Source: Verrucomicrobiota bacterium (GTDB taxonomy: Bacteria > Verrucomicrobiota > Verrucomicrobiia > Chthoniobacterales > SZAS-18). Taken from it: a stretch of 64,000 nucleotides of DNA. Position 1 is the first letter of the stretch. The number at the start of each line of letters is the position of its first letter. The notes beneath the pieces are model-generated. The model was not told the DNA's origin. It did no database searches and was given only the letters and a program-made list of their open reading frames with translations. Below are positions 31,050 through 41,375 of the stretch, piece by piece. The stretch is taken from positions 1-64,000 of the forward strand of contig JANXRG010000112.1 in assembly GCA_025353105.1 (NCBI GenBank), given 5' to 3'. Made by a program: the position numbers and the translations under genes.

Positions 31050-31349
31050 ATGAATCAGTGGGCCGGGTACGACGTCTTGTGGCTATCCGAAGGGGAGGAT
31101 GGTTCGGGACAGCCGTCACCGATTCGCGTGTGGAAGACGATCCGTTTCGTGGACGTGGGCGAAGCGTACCGCGTTCCATTTAGCAATGGTCCGCTCACTT
31201 CGATTAGCGGGTCTCGCAAGACGACCCTCATCAAGCCCGACGCCGTCCAAGCCCGATCAACAGCTCTGGCTGGTCGTTACGAATTGACTGCGGCGTACAC
31301 GCAGAAGCAGGACGGTGAAGCCGTCTACATCATGCGACGCATATCTTAA
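31050..31349 (+). CDS. uncharacterised small protein, family A copy 1
   Basis: MNQWAGYDVLWLSEGEDGSGQPSPIRVWKTIRFVDVGEAYRV...MRRIS; paralogous to 48462-48758. Confidence 0.7.
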   Translation: MNQWAGYDVLWLSEGEDGSGQPSPIRVWKTIRFVDVGEAYRVPFSNGPLTSISGSRKTTLIKPDAVQARSTALAGRYELTAAYTQKQDGEAVYIMRRIS

Positions 31350-31363
31350 CCAGCCTCGCGAAA

Positions 31364-34177
31364 TCATCGCAACAACACTGCGACCGGTAATTCTCCGAGC
31401 AAATCCGCGAGACGTGTCGGTTGCGCGGCGTCGAGCGGACTCTCTGTCAGCACGTTTTTCCAGCCGTTTGTTTCTAAAGCGGGTAGCAAGGTGTCCTGCC
31501 ACAACTCACCGATCGGAGGAAATCCAACGCGCGACGAGAAACGCGGCACAACGACTCCAAGCTCTCGCGCCCCCGCCACGCGCCGAAAGGCCACGACACA
31601 ATCGCCGAACGTACCGGAACCGTTCAGCGGCTCATAGGTTCCCTCCGCAAAAACCTGCGGAACCTCCGCGCGAAGTCGCAAGAGACGCTGCACAATAAAG
31701 AGTTTGAATCGCCCGTCAGACCACTCTCGGAGGAATTCGATTGGAGCCGGATTCGCGAGGACCTCCTTGATGAGCGCACGCCTCAACGCAAAATCCACGG
31801 GGCGTCGGTTGTCGGGGTCGACCAGGCTATCGTCCCAGATTTCCGTTCCCTGATAAATGTCGGGGACGCCAGGCACCGTGAGCTTGAGGACGGTTTGCGC
31901 AATCGAGTTGATCATGCCCAATTCGGCAACGCGCCGTGCCAGCGGTTCGATTAACGGGGGCAAGCGATTACGCGGATCTTCCGCGAGGATGGACCGGACG
32001 AATTCGCGCGCGGACGCTTCCCAAAACTCATTTGGCCTGATCCAGCTGCTGTTTACCTTGGCTTCACGAATCGCTTTCACGAGGTATTCCTCGAGGCGTG
32101 CCGTGTATCCTTCGCGCACGTCGCTCCATCGTCGGCCGACCGGCCAGGTTCCCACGATCGCCTGGTAGAGCAAATACTCTTCGTTGAGGTCGGGAGCCTC
32201 TTCCCCCTGCACAATGCGCTTGTGCCGGCGGTTGAGCACGCGCCAGCGGCTGCAGGCACGCGCCCAGTCGCGCGGGATTTCCGACAGAGCCGCGATCCGA
32301 GCGCGAACGTCCTCGCTTCGCTTTGTGTCATGGGTCGAAGTCGCTAGGAGCGAATGCGGAAATTGCGCGCGGCGAGCCGTGTTTTGGTGATGAAAGTGGT
32401 CAACGGTTGCGCCAAAGATGGAAGGCTCTCCTCCCACTTCGTTCAGGGCCACTAACCGATTGTAGCGGTAAAATGCAGTGTCCTCGACCCCCTTGGCCGT
32501 GATTGGACCGGTGTTTTGCTGGAACTTCAACACGAAATGTCGCCGCGCCTCCTCATCGACGGGGTGCGCATTGTCGGCGGGAGGGATGAAGACGTCGCGA
32601 AGAAATGTGAACACCGAATGCTCCAGCGCCGGATTGCGTCGCATCGCTTCGCCCAGCGCGAAGTCAATCCGCCGCACGTCATCCGGGTCCGCGGGCGAAT
32701 CGAGCGACAGGTAGGTGCGATACACGGCAAACGAGGCAATCGTCTCCCGCAAGGCCCGCGTGAGCGCGTTGAGGGTAAAGTCACGATACCACCGGTTTGT
32801 TTCGGACAGCCGATTGAGCAGATGACCCAACGCGCTGACCTCGCTGGACATCGACACCTGCATCGTCAGGATCTTCGCGCGGTAGACCACCTCTCGATAC
32901 TTCGACGGTTCCCGCGTGAAGCGGGTGTAGGTATCGGTAAACGAACGTTCCGCGCCGGCGTCGATTTGCAATGCCGTCACCAAGTCCGCAAACTCATAGC
33001 CGGTCGTGCCGGCGACCGGCCAGTCGTGACGCAGTTGCTCGTCGGGGGCGAGAATTTTCTCCACCAACAGGTACAACGCCTGACCGGTTGGCGTTTCCCC
33101 CCGCAACTCGGCCGCACCCCGTTGCAGGTTCGTCAGGTAACCCTTCGGATCATAAAGTCCGTCGACGTGATCGACCCGCACGCCGGTAACCGCGCCGCGG
33201 GCAATCAAATCGAACAGCCGCGCATGCGAGCTGGCAAACACCTCCGGGTCTTCCATCCGGATCGCCGCCAGTTCATTGATATCGAAAAATCGGCGGTAGT
33301 TGATTTCCTCGGCGGCGACACGCCAGTAGGCAAGCCGGTAGCGCTGCGCGCTGATCAAACGATCGAGCGTGTCGAAGCCTTCCGCTCCAGTTCCACCCGA
33401 GAGCTCGTCGAGCTCGAGCTGCAGCGCGTGCCGAACCTCTGGCGACTCCTCGCAAAGCACTCGGAGCCGACGCTTGACGATCTCCTTCTCCCGGGCGCGT
33501 TCCACCTTTTTACCGGGTGCGATCTCCTCGGACGCGGGAAGGTGTTCGAGGGCCGTGTGAATGCTCTCCAGCTCGGGGGGTGGCGCGGTGCCCAGGGTGG
33601 ACAACCGTTTAATGGCACCCGCCAAAACGCCGCGCGTGGTGCGGGGTGCGAGCGGCAGCCGGCGATTGCGATACGCGAGCCTGAACGAGCCGTCTTCAAG
33701 CATCACGCGCAGGAGCCCCGCCTCGAGCACGCGGCCATATTGTTCCTCGAGGATTGGGAGGAGCACCTTGTTCTTCAACTCGACCTTGCTCGGGTTCCAG
33801 TCGATGTCGAAATATCCCGCGTAGATTGACGCGGGTCCATTCTCAAGAACATCCATCCACCACCGATTTCCATCGTCGGCAACGCCCATGTGATTCGGAA
33901 CGAAGTCGACAATATGCGACATCGCATTGGCCTCTAGTGCCTGAAGAAAATCCTCGAAATCTGCCGCCGAACCGAGTTCTGGATTCAACTCGTTGTAATC
34001 GATGACGTCGTACCCGTGCATGCTTCCGCGCGGCGCCTTGAAATAAGGCGACGCATACACATGGCTAATCCCAAGGTCGCGCAGATATGGAACCACGCGG
34101 ACCGCGTCCCGGAACGTAAAATTCGCGTGGAATTGCAGTCGATACGTCGCGCGTGGAATGGAATATCCTGAATTCAT
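31364..34177 (-). CDS. treY: (1->4)-alpha-D-glucan 1-alpha-D-glucosylmutase (maltooligosyltrehalose synthase)
   Basis: IPRATYRLQFHANFTFRDAVRVVPYLRDLGISHVYASPYFKAPRGSMHGYDVIDYNELNPELG. Confidence 0.96.
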   Translation of the reverse strand: MNSGYSIPRATYRLQFHANFTFRDAVRVVPYLRDLGISHVYASPYFKAPRGSMHGYDVIDYNELNPELGSAADFEDFLQALEANAMSHIVDFVPNHMGVADDGNRWWMDVLENGPASIYAGYFDIDWNPSKVELKNKVLLPILEEQYGRVLEAGLLRVMLEDGSFRLAYRNRRLPLAPRTTRGVLAGAIKRLSTLGTAPPPELESIHTALEHLPASEEIAPGKKVERAREKEIVKRRLRVLCEESPEVRHALQLELDELSGGTGAEGFDTLDRLISAQRYRLAYWRVAAEEINYRRFFDINELAAIRMEDPEVFASSHARLFDLIARGAVTGVRVDHVDGLYDPKGYLTNLQRGAAELRGETPTGQALYLLVEKILAPDEQLRHDWPVAGTTGYEFADLVTALQIDAGAERSFTDTYTRFTREPSKYREVVYRAKILTMQVSMSSEVSALGHLLNRLSETNRWYRDFTLNALTRALRETIASFAVYRTYLSLDSPADPDDVRRIDFALGEAMRRNPALEHSVFTFLRDVFIPPADNAHPVDEEARRHFVLKFQQNTGPITAKGVEDTAFYRYNRLVALNEVGGEPSIFGATVDHFHHQNTARRAQFPHSLLATSTHDTKRSEDVRARIAALSEIPRDWARACSRWRVLNRRHKRIVQGEEAPDLNEEYLLYQAIVGTWPVGRRWSDVREGYTARLEEYLVKAIREAKVNSSWIRPNEFWEASAREFVRSILAEDPRNRLPPLIEPLARRVAELGMINSIAQTVLKLTVPGVPDIYQGTEIWDDSLVDPDNRRPVDFALRRALIKEVLANPAPIEFLREWSDGRFKLFIVQRLLRLRAEVPQVFAEGTYEPLNGSGTFGDCVVAFRRVAGARELGVVVPRFSSRVGFPPIGELWQDTLLPALETNGWKNVLTESPLDAAQPTRLADLLGELPVAVLLR

Positions 34178-36084
34178 GAGCGGGCGCCACGCAGCAGCAT
34201 GAGTTCGGGACCAACAAACGCCACGCTCTGCCGGGTCGGGTCCCGACGCGCGGGTCCGTCGCCGCCAAATCGCGCCTCATTTGATGAAAGCGCGATCTCC
34301 CATTTGCCCTGCGTGGCGGTGAGCTCCGTTTCATCCAGGGCGAGCCGGCTCCCGCCGTGGGGGTCGAAGAGCAGCAGCCACTGTCCCGACGAATCGTCCC
34401 CACGGATCGCGAGCACCCCCACCGCGGGTTCACCAACGGAAAAATCGGGAAAATTCTCGGCCCGGCTGAATGCCACGACCGCCCGCAACGCGAGCGCCCG
34501 CTGATACAGTTCGAACATTTGGCGGTGCGCAAGGCCCTCACATTCGTCCCATCGCAATTTCGACGCAAGGAATGCCGCGGGATCCTGCGGATCAAGATGC
34601 GGTCGTCCGGCCATCGCCCGCGCGTAAATATCGAAGCGCATGAGGTCGCGCTTCCGCCCTACGCTCACCAGTCGCCCGACCGCTTCGGGATGGTCGGTGA
34701 AATAGAGAAACGGCGAAGATGCTGCCCATTCCTGGCCCATAAACAGCATTGGAACACCGGGCAGCAGGCAAAGCAACGCGCTCGCAGCCCGGTACGCGGC
34801 CGCGGACGTCATGGTGTGGAGACGGTCGCCGTGTGGCCGATTCCCCACCTGGTCATGGTTCGAGATGCAGCAAATAAATTGATGTGGGGAGAGCTGCGCG
34901 CGTTGCGGGGCCGGCGGCCGGCGCGTCCAGCCGTGCTGCAGAATCTCCACCAGCTCAACAATCTTTCCGCTGAAACGCCCGCGGTAAATTGACGCGTCGG
35001 ATATGGATGCCTCGATCGAATGATGGAAATCATCCGCCCAAGCGCCGTCCAGGTGGAAACCGTCTCGCGAAAGCAGAGTTTCCTCATTGCGCTCATCCTC
35101 CGCAATCGCAAATGCGCCGAACGCATGCGCCGTGTCACGCAACTCGCGCAAGATGTGCTGGCCGGAGCGGTCGTGGATCGCATGGGTTGCGTCCAGGCGG
35201 AAGCCGTCGACGTGGAACTCCGCAATCCAATATTGGACGTTTTGACAGAAAAGAGCGCGGACCGGCCCTGAACCGGGTCCGTCAAAATGCAAGGCGTCAC
35301 CCCACGGGGTTTGTCGTGTTGAATCAAAGTAATGGCGCGAATAGTCGCGCAGGCGGTTGCCGTGCGGACCCAAGTGATTGTAGACCACGTCGAGAATGAC
35401 GGCGATCTCCATGGCATGCGCGGCATCCACCAACGCGCGGAGGTCGTCCGGCGTCCCGTAAACTCGCGCCGGCGCAAAGAGCATGACGCCGTCGTAACCC
35501 CAGTTTCGGCTGCCCGGGAAATCTCCAATGGGCAGCAGCTCGATGGCCCGGACGCCGAGTTTCTTCAGTTCGGGCAGATGTTCGATCACGCCGCGGAAAG
35601 TTCCTTCCGGCGTAAACGTGCCGACATGTAACTCATAGATCACGAGGTCGCGGAACGCGGGCGCGTTCCACAGGGCATCCGTCCAGGTGAACGCCGTTGG
35701 ATCAATCACCATGGAGGGACCGTCCACGCCGTTCGGTTGCCAGCGCGAGGCGGGATCCGGGAGGCGTTTCGCCCCCTCGAGGCAATACAAGTAACGGTCG
35801 CCGGCTTGGCCGGCGCGATCGAGGGCGGCGTGAAATCCCCCGGCTCGCGGCTCAAGTTCCACCCGACGTTCGGCCCCGCCCCCCACCGGTTGCACGTGTA
35901 CCGAGACGCACCGGACCTCGGGCGCCCAGGTGCAATATCGCACCCCCGCCGTCGTGAGGTCGGCCCCTTGGCGGGGAAGCGAGGAGGTGGGACTGGACTG
36001 GGTGGTGGGACCGGGCGCGACCATGAGACATCCCTGAAGGCCGGCCACCGGGGCCGATCCCGACGGGGCAACCCTAATTCGCAC
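34174..36084 (-). CDS. treZ: malto-oligosyltrehalose trehalohydrolase
   Basis: YELHVGTFTPEGTFRGVIEHLPELKKLGVRAIELLPIGDFPGSRNWGYDGV...VILDVVYNHLGPHGN; start may be internal. Confidence 0.95.
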   Translation of the reverse strand: MRIRVAPSGSAPVAGLQGCLMVAPGPTTQSSPTSSLPRQGADLTTAGVRYCTWAPEVRCVSVHVQPVGGGAERRVELEPRAGGFHAALDRAGQAGDRYLYCLEGAKRLPDPASRWQPNGVDGPSMVIDPTAFTWTDALWNAPAFRDLVIYELHVGTFTPEGTFRGVIEHLPELKKLGVRAIELLPIGDFPGSRNWGYDGVMLFAPARVYGTPDDLRALVDAAHAMEIAVILDVVYNHLGPHGNRLRDYSRHYFDSTRQTPWGDALHFDGPGSGPVRALFCQNVQYWIAEFHVDGFRLDATHAIHDRSGQHILRELRDTAHAFGAFAIAEDERNEETLLSRDGFHLDGAWADDFHHSIEASISDASIYRGRFSGKIVELVEILQHGWTRRPPAPQRAQLSPHQFICCISNHDQVGNRPHGDRLHTMTSAAAYRAASALLCLLPGVPMLFMGQEWAASSPFLYFTDHPEAVGRLVSVGRKRDLMRFDIYARAMAGRPHLDPQDPAAFLASKLRWDECEGLAHRQMFELYQRALALRAVVAFSRAENFPDFSVGEPAVGVLAIRGDDSSGQWLLLFDPHGGSRLALDETELTATQGKWEIALSSNEARFGGDGPARRDPTRQSVAFVGPELMLLRGARS

Positions 36085-36141
36085 GATTCAAGGAACTCGG
36101 ATGCATTCAAAACGTTGCCGGAACGCGATTTCTCTTCGCAT

Positions 36142-39100
36142 ATGGGCGATCCACTGTGGTTCAAAGACGCGGTCATTTACGAACTACACGTCAAGACGTT
36201 CTACGACAGTAACGGCGACGGCATCGGCGACTTCCGGGGGTTGCTCGAAAAGATGCCTTATTTTGAGGAATTGGGCATCACCGCGATTTGGCTGCTTCCT
36301 TTCTACCCGTCGCCGCTCCGCGACGACGGCTACGACATTGCCGACTACCTTTCGGTCAACCCGACGTTCGGAACGCTGGAGGATTTTCGCGCGGTCCTCG
36401 CGGACGCCCACGGCCGGGGCATTCGGGTCATCACCGAGTTGGTGCTCAATCATACTTCCGATCAGCACCCATGGTTCCAGGTGGCTCGGCGCGCCGCCCC
36501 CGGTTCAGCGGAGCGCGATTTTTATGTGTGGAGTGATGATCCAAAAAAATATGGCGACGCGCGGATCATCTTCAAGGACTTCGAAACGTCGAACTGGACC
36601 TGGGATCCCGTGGCGAAATCGTACTTCTGGCACCGTTTCTATTCTCATCAGCCGGATCTCAACTTCGACCATCCGGCCGTGCACGAGGCGATGTTTCGCG
36701 TCATCGACTTCTGGCTGGATCTGGGCGTTGACGGCGTCCGACTCGATGCGGTCCCGTATCTTTACGAGCGGGACGGCACCAATTGCGAGAATCTCCCGGA
36801 GACGCATGACTTCCTGCGGAAGCTGCGCGCGCACATCGACACCAAATTCGAAGACCGAATGTTGCTGGCCGAGGCAAACCAGTGGCCGGAGGATGCCGCC
36901 GCGTATTTTGGCAAGGGCGACGAGTGCCACATGGAATTTCATTTCCCGCTCATGCCCCGCCTCTTTATGGCGGTGCAGATGGAGGACCGCTTTCCCATCG
37001 TCGACATTCTTGAACAAACGCCACCGATTCCCGACACCTGCCAGTGGGCCATTTTTCTCCGCAACCACGACGAGCTGACGCTGGAAATGGTGACCGACGA
37101 GGAACGCGACTACATGTACCGCGTCTATGCGCAGGATCCCCGGGCTCGGATCAACCTCGGCATCCGGCGCCGCCTCGCGCCGCTGCTCGGCAACAACCGG
37201 CGCAAGATCGAACTGGCCAATTCCCTGCTCTTTTCCCTGCCCGGCACGCCGATCATTTACTACGGGGATGAAATCGGCATGGGAGACAATTTCTTTCTCG
37301 GCGATCGAAACGGCGTGCGGACGCCGATGCAATGGAGCCCGGATCGCAACGCCGGCTTTTCCCGCGCCAATCCACATCAGCTTTATCTTCCGACGATCAT
37401 TGATCCCGAATACCACTTTGAGTCAATCAACGTCGAGAACCAGCAGCGCAATCCGTCCTCCCTTTTTTGGTGGATGCGACGTTTAATCGCGGTCAATCGA
37501 AGGAGTCTCGCCTTCACCCGCGGCGGCATCGAATTTCTTCAGCCGCACAATCACAAGGTCCTCGCCTATTTCCGGCGCTACGAGAGCGAGACCGTGCTCG
37601 TTGTCGCGAATCTCTCGCGTTTCTCGCAGGCCGTTGAGGTCGACCTCTCGGTCTTTGCCGGTCAACGACTGATCGAGCTCTTCGGTCGCACCGAATTCCC
37701 GGTCGTGAAGTCTGCCCCCACTAACTTTACGCTCGGCCCGCACGCGTTTTACTGGCTGGCGCTGGAACCGGCCAAACATACGACCGGATCGGTCGAAGCC
37801 CCGCCCGCCTTGCACACCGCCGAGTTTCGGGGCCCGCAGCGGGACCGGTTGCTCGAGGAAATCATTTTGCCCGCGTATCTCCCCACCCAGCCTTGGTTCC
37901 CGTGGCCCGGTCGCGGACTTCGCGACGTTTCCATTGTCGATGAGATCCCCGTTGGGAATGGCCATTTGCTCGTGCTTTCGCTTGCGTTTGCGGAAGGGCT
38001 CCCGGAAACGGTCGTCCAGCCGATCGTGGTGAGCGGGATGCGTTCGGACGGGGCACCAGACGGGGGCAACCCACAGTCGACCATCGCGCGCCTGGACGAT
38101 GGGCGGATTTTGATGGACGGCTATTTCGACGAGTCGTTCCGCGCGGAATTGATGCGGATCGTCCGGGAGCGCGGGTGGGTGCATGGTAAATCTTTCCGCC
38201 TGCTGGGTCATCCGGGCAATGCCCTCACTGCGGAAAGCGGGGAGCCGCTGGCCTCGCGCGTCTGGAATTCATTCGGTGCGACTTTCGCCGCCAACTTCAG
38301 CGACCGGTGGTTCCTGAAATGCTTCCGACATTTTGAGCCTGGTCAACAGCCGGACGCCGAGGTGCTCCAGCAGCTGGTCGAGAAAATCAAATTCAACAAG
38401 GCGCCCGTCTTTGCCGGCAGCCTCGAACTGACCGGCCCACTCGGGACCGGCACCCTCGCGCTCCTCAGTCGCTACGTGCCAAACGGTGGAAGCGGTTGGG
38501 TGTACACGCTCGATGCGATCGGCCGCTTTTTTGAACGCGTCCTCACCATGCGCGCGTCCATCGCCGACGCCGGGGCCGTGGAGGAGGCGATCAGTGGCAT
38601 GTACCGCGAACGCTCCATTCTCGCGGGTCAAGCCGTGGCCGAGTTGCACCTCGCGCTGGCAAAGCCCACTGATGATCCCGCGTTTCAGTGCGAACCATTC
38701 GGCACACTCTATCAACGCTCCCTGTATCAATCGATGCGTGGCAACCTTGGCCGGATGTTGCGCCGTCTTCGCGCCGATACGGCGGGTCTGCCGCCGGAGT
38801 CACGCCGCCTCGCGGATGAGATCATCGCGTCCCGGGACACGCTGCTCGCCCGTTATGCCCGCCTGCTTGACCGAAAGATTGACGCGCAAAAAACCCGCGT
38901 GCACGGCGACCTTTCCCTCTTTCGCATGATCAACACGGGCAAGGACTGGTCGTTTGTCGACTTTGAAGGCGGCAATGAGGGATCAATTGGCGAGCGGACT
39001 CTGAAACGCTCGCCGCTGGTCGATGTCGCTACGCTTCTCCGGTCCACCGAGGAAGCCATGCAACTTTCGCTCACACGGCAACGCGCGGAAGACCTCGCGG

Positions 39101-39363
39101 CGCTGCAACCGTGGGCCGACCGGTGGCTGGCGTTGCTTGGTCACGCGTTTCTCAGCGGCTACCGCCGAGTCGCTCGCGGCGCTGATTTTATTCCCGGAAA
39201 TTCGTCGGACTTCGCGTTGCTCCTCGATGTGTTCCTGCTTGACGATGCCGTGCGCGATGTGGCGAAAGCGTCGGAGTCGTCGCCCGAGGCTTTCACTGCC
39301 GCCAGCCACTCCTTGTTTCGGCTCCTGCAAATGCCGTACGCGGACGAGTCGAACCCGGCGTAG
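36142..39363 (+). CDS. treS: trehalose synthase fused to maltokinase-like domain
   Basis: DPLWFKDAVIYELHVKTFYDSNGDGIGDFRG TreS core; C-terminal ~450 aa with LDRKIDAQKTRVHGDLSLFRMINTGKDWSFVDFEGG kinase motif. Confidence 0.95.
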   Translation: MGDPLWFKDAVIYELHVKTFYDSNGDGIGDFRGLLEKMPYFEELGITAIWLLPFYPSPLRDDGYDIADYLSVNPTFGTLEDFRAVLADAHGRGIRVITELVLNHTSDQHPWFQVARRAAPGSAERDFYVWSDDPKKYGDARIIFKDFETSNWTWDPVAKSYFWHRFYSHQPDLNFDHPAVHEAMFRVIDFWLDLGVDGVRLDAVPYLYERDGTNCENLPETHDFLRKLRAHIDTKFEDRMLLAEANQWPEDAAAYFGKGDECHMEFHFPLMPRLFMAVQMEDRFPIVDILEQTPPIPDTCQWAIFLRNHDELTLEMVTDEERDYMYRVYAQDPRARINLGIRRRLAPLLGNNRRKIELANSLLFSLPGTPIIYYGDEIGMGDNFFLGDRNGVRTPMQWSPDRNAGFSRANPHQLYLPTIIDPEYHFESINVENQQRNPSSLFWWMRRLIAVNRRSLAFTRGGIEFLQPHNHKVLAYFRRYESETVLVVANLSRFSQAVEVDLSVFAGQRLIELFGRTEFPVVKSAPTNFTLGPHAFYWLALEPAKHTTGSVEAPPALHTAEFRGPQRDRLLEEIILPAYLPTQPWFPWPGRGLRDVSIVDEIPVGNGHLLVLSLAFAEGLPETVVQPIVVSGMRSDGAPDGGNPQSTIARLDDGRILMDGYFDESFRAELMRIVRERGWVHGKSFRLLGHPGNALTAESGEPLASRVWNSFGATFAANFSDRWFLKCFRHFEPGQQPDAEVLQQLVEKIKFNKAPVFAGSLELTGPLGTGTLALLSRYVPNGGSGWVYTLDAIGRFFERVLTMRASIADAGAVEEAISGMYRERSILAGQAVAELHLALAKPTDDPAFQCEPFGTLYQRSLYQSMRGNLGRMLRRLRADTAGLPPESRRLADEIIASRDTLLARYARLLDRKIDAQKTRVHGDLSLFRMINTGKDWSFVDFEGGNEGSIGERTLKRSPLVDVATLLRSTEEAMQLSLTRQRAEDLAALQPWADRWLALLGHAFLSGYRRVARGADFIPGNSSDFALLLDVFLLDDAVRDVAKASESSPEAFTAASHSLFRLLQMPYADESNPA

Positions 39364-39423
39364 TGCGATGCGTTCCGGCGACGCCGTTCCCACCCTGCGC
39401 GCAGGCGTGCTTTCGCGGGGAGG

Positions 39424-40137
39424 TTATTTTGTCGCGTCATTGCGGGCTATTCGCCACGACGTTCCATAACTCGTGGCGATCAAGTCGGCGCCCGGCCACA
39501 GTCGTCTTGCGCCGATAAACGCCTGCCGGTTGTCGCGCCGGCGGCATCCGGGCGGAAGCGGGTCAATCTCCTTGGCATTGCCGCCGCCCAGGACGATGTC
39601 GGTTGGGTTGATCACATTCCGCATTTGACCCACGACTTCGCCGACCGCCTTCATCCATTTGCGGTGGCCGTCGCGCATGTAGGCCCTGGCACTCACCCGA
39701 TCCATGAATCGCGTGCCGCTTCTTAGACGAAGGCAGCCAATCTCCAGAGGCACAATGACGTCATCCGCAATCACGGTTGCGCCCACGCTCGTCCCAAAAC
39801 CAAGAAACAGCATCCGGCCTTCGCGGTAGCTGGCCAGCGCCTGCATCGCTGCGTCGTTGATGATTTTCACCGGCCGTCGGAAGGCCGCCTCGAAGTCGAA
39901 GCCCTTCCAGCCCCCGCCCAAGTTCAGCGGCTCCGCGGCCGGAACACCATCGACAACCACCCCGGGAAAGCCGAGCGAGACGCCATTATACTCCCAGTCC
40001 TGCGTCGCATTGAGAACCTCGTTGACCATTTTTTTCGCGGTCAACTTTGGCCCTGACGGCACTTTGCGGCGTCCCTCGTGACCGCTGACCATAAGCTTCA
40101 CGTTCGTGCCACCGACGTCGATCATCAGAATCCTCAT
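39424..40137 (-). CDS. ROK-family polyphosphate glucokinase-like protein
   Basis: MRILMIDVGGTNVKLMVSG, SLGFPGVVVDG, NDAAMQALASYREGRMLFLGFGTSVGATVI. Confidence 0.88.
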   Translation of the reverse strand: MRILMIDVGGTNVKLMVSGHEGRRKVPSGPKLTAKKMVNEVLNATQDWEYNGVSLGFPGVVVDGVPAAEPLNLGGGWKGFDFEAAFRRPVKIINDAAMQALASYREGRMLFLGFGTSVGATVIADDVIVPLEIGCLRLRSGTRFMDRVSARAYMRDGHRKWMKAVGEVVGQMRNVINPTDIVLGGGNAKEIDPLPPGCRRRDNRQAFIGARRLWPGADLIATSYGTSWRIARNDATK

Positions 40138-40907
40138 GTCGTTCGCTCCAAGCCACGAAGGAATTCTGTGACGCCCCGGCCCCGGTCGGCGCTGGTGACG
40201 ACGTCGACCCGATTCTTGATCGCGGGAATGGCATTCGAAACGGCGACGGAGAAGCCGCACATCCTGAGAAATGCGTGATCATTTTCGGCATCGCCAAATC
40301 CAATCACAGCGGTCGTGCTGATTTGAAGGTCCTCCAACGCGGCCTTTAGACCGAAGGCCTTATCAATTCCGGCCGGGAGAAGCATCACCGCCCCCTTGTT
40401 AAAGATGACATTATAACCGACCCCCAGCTGCTTGATCACCTCGAGCGCGGTCGTTTCGTGCGGTTCCCAAGTCGCGAGAATTACGCGGCCGACGGAGAGC
40501 GGCGCGACCCCGCGGCGACGAAGTTCCTCAATGAGCTTCGTGTCCGGAGGGTTGCCGAGGACTCTTTCCTGCCCAGACGACGGCGTGTACAGGACACCGC
40601 CGTTTTCGGCGATGACGAGATCAAACAGCTCGAGCGGCGTCTTGATCAGGGCAAAATCGGCGAGTTCCCGTCCGGTCACAAGAATGACTTTGCGGCCGTT
40701 CTTCCGAAATGCTTTCAGGGCTTCGATTGTGGGCTCATCGATTACTCCACCGGTCGCGACGGTGCCGTCAAAGTCAGTCGCCATTGCGCGGCACGACTCC
40801 GCGACACTTGATTCTCGCTTCGCCAGATCACTCCGCGGCGGTTCCTGGTCGGTGAGTGTATCGTTGGTGTGCCAAGCGAGAGGCGCGGGTGTCTTGATTT
40901 CGTCCAT
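40134..40907 (-). CDS. HAD superfamily (type IIB/Cof-like) phosphatase
   Basis: MATDFDGTVATGGVIDEPTIEALKAFRKNGRKVILVTGRE ... IGFGDAENDHAFL. Confidence 0.85.
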   Translation of the reverse strand: MDEIKTPAPLAWHTNDTLTDQEPPRSDLAKRESSVAESCRAMATDFDGTVATGGVIDEPTIEALKAFRKNGRKVILVTGRELADFALIKTPLELFDLVIAENGGVLYTPSSGQERVLGNPPDTKLIEELRRRGVAPLSVGRVILATWEPHETTALEVIKQLGVGYNVIFNKGAVMLLPAGIDKAFGLKAALEDLQISTTAVIGFGDAENDHAFLRMCGFSVAVSNAIPAIKNRVDVVTSADRGRGVTEFLRGLERTT

Positions 40908-40933
40908 AGGCAGGGTCGCGCATTCGTTTCAAC

Positions 40934-41350
40934 CTACCGATTCGAATGTTCGACCGCAACCTGAACGCCCCGCACCAACGCAACCGCCTGGGACGAACTG
41001 GTCAGTGCGCTGTGATACCCAGATTTGTATTCCGCAATCCAAGCGTCCCGCGCCTCGCCCCGCAGGCTTCCGGGACACGCTTGGCGGGCAATGAAAGTGA
41101 GACCGTGTGCCGTCGGTGTGATTTGGGCGTCGCCCCGATGGCGCCGGCCCGCCGCCATGCCAATTTCGTACGCCGCGCCCAGCGACGCCTGTGCCGAAAC
41201 GAGAGGCGCGCTGGGCGGGCTCGCGCCCGACGACTGGGAAAAAATGATCGCCGCAGCGATCAGAGCGTAGATGTCAACGAGGACAACTCCGAGCCGACTC
41301 AGTCGCGACCATTCACCGGATCGCGCGCCTGCGATGGACGAAGCATCCAT
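40934..41350 (-). CDS. hypothetical membrane-anchored protein
   Basis: MDASSIAGARSGEWSRLSRLGVVLVDIYALIAAAIIFSQ.. one TM then soluble region; start chosen within longer ORF. Confidence 0.5.
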   Translation of the reverse strand: MDASSIAGARSGEWSRLSRLGVVLVDIYALIAAAIIFSQSSGASPPSAPLVSAQASLGAAYEIGMAAGRRHRGDAQITPTAHGLTFIARQACPGSLRGEARDAWIAEYKSGYHSALTSSSQAVALVRGVQVAVEHSNR

Positions 41351-41375
41351 GGGTTTCTTTGCCAACTGGGTTGCG

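Noticed and set aside
36505-37416. 303-aa minus strand ORF opposite treS
   Set aside because: Antisense shadow of a conserved alpha-amylase domain.
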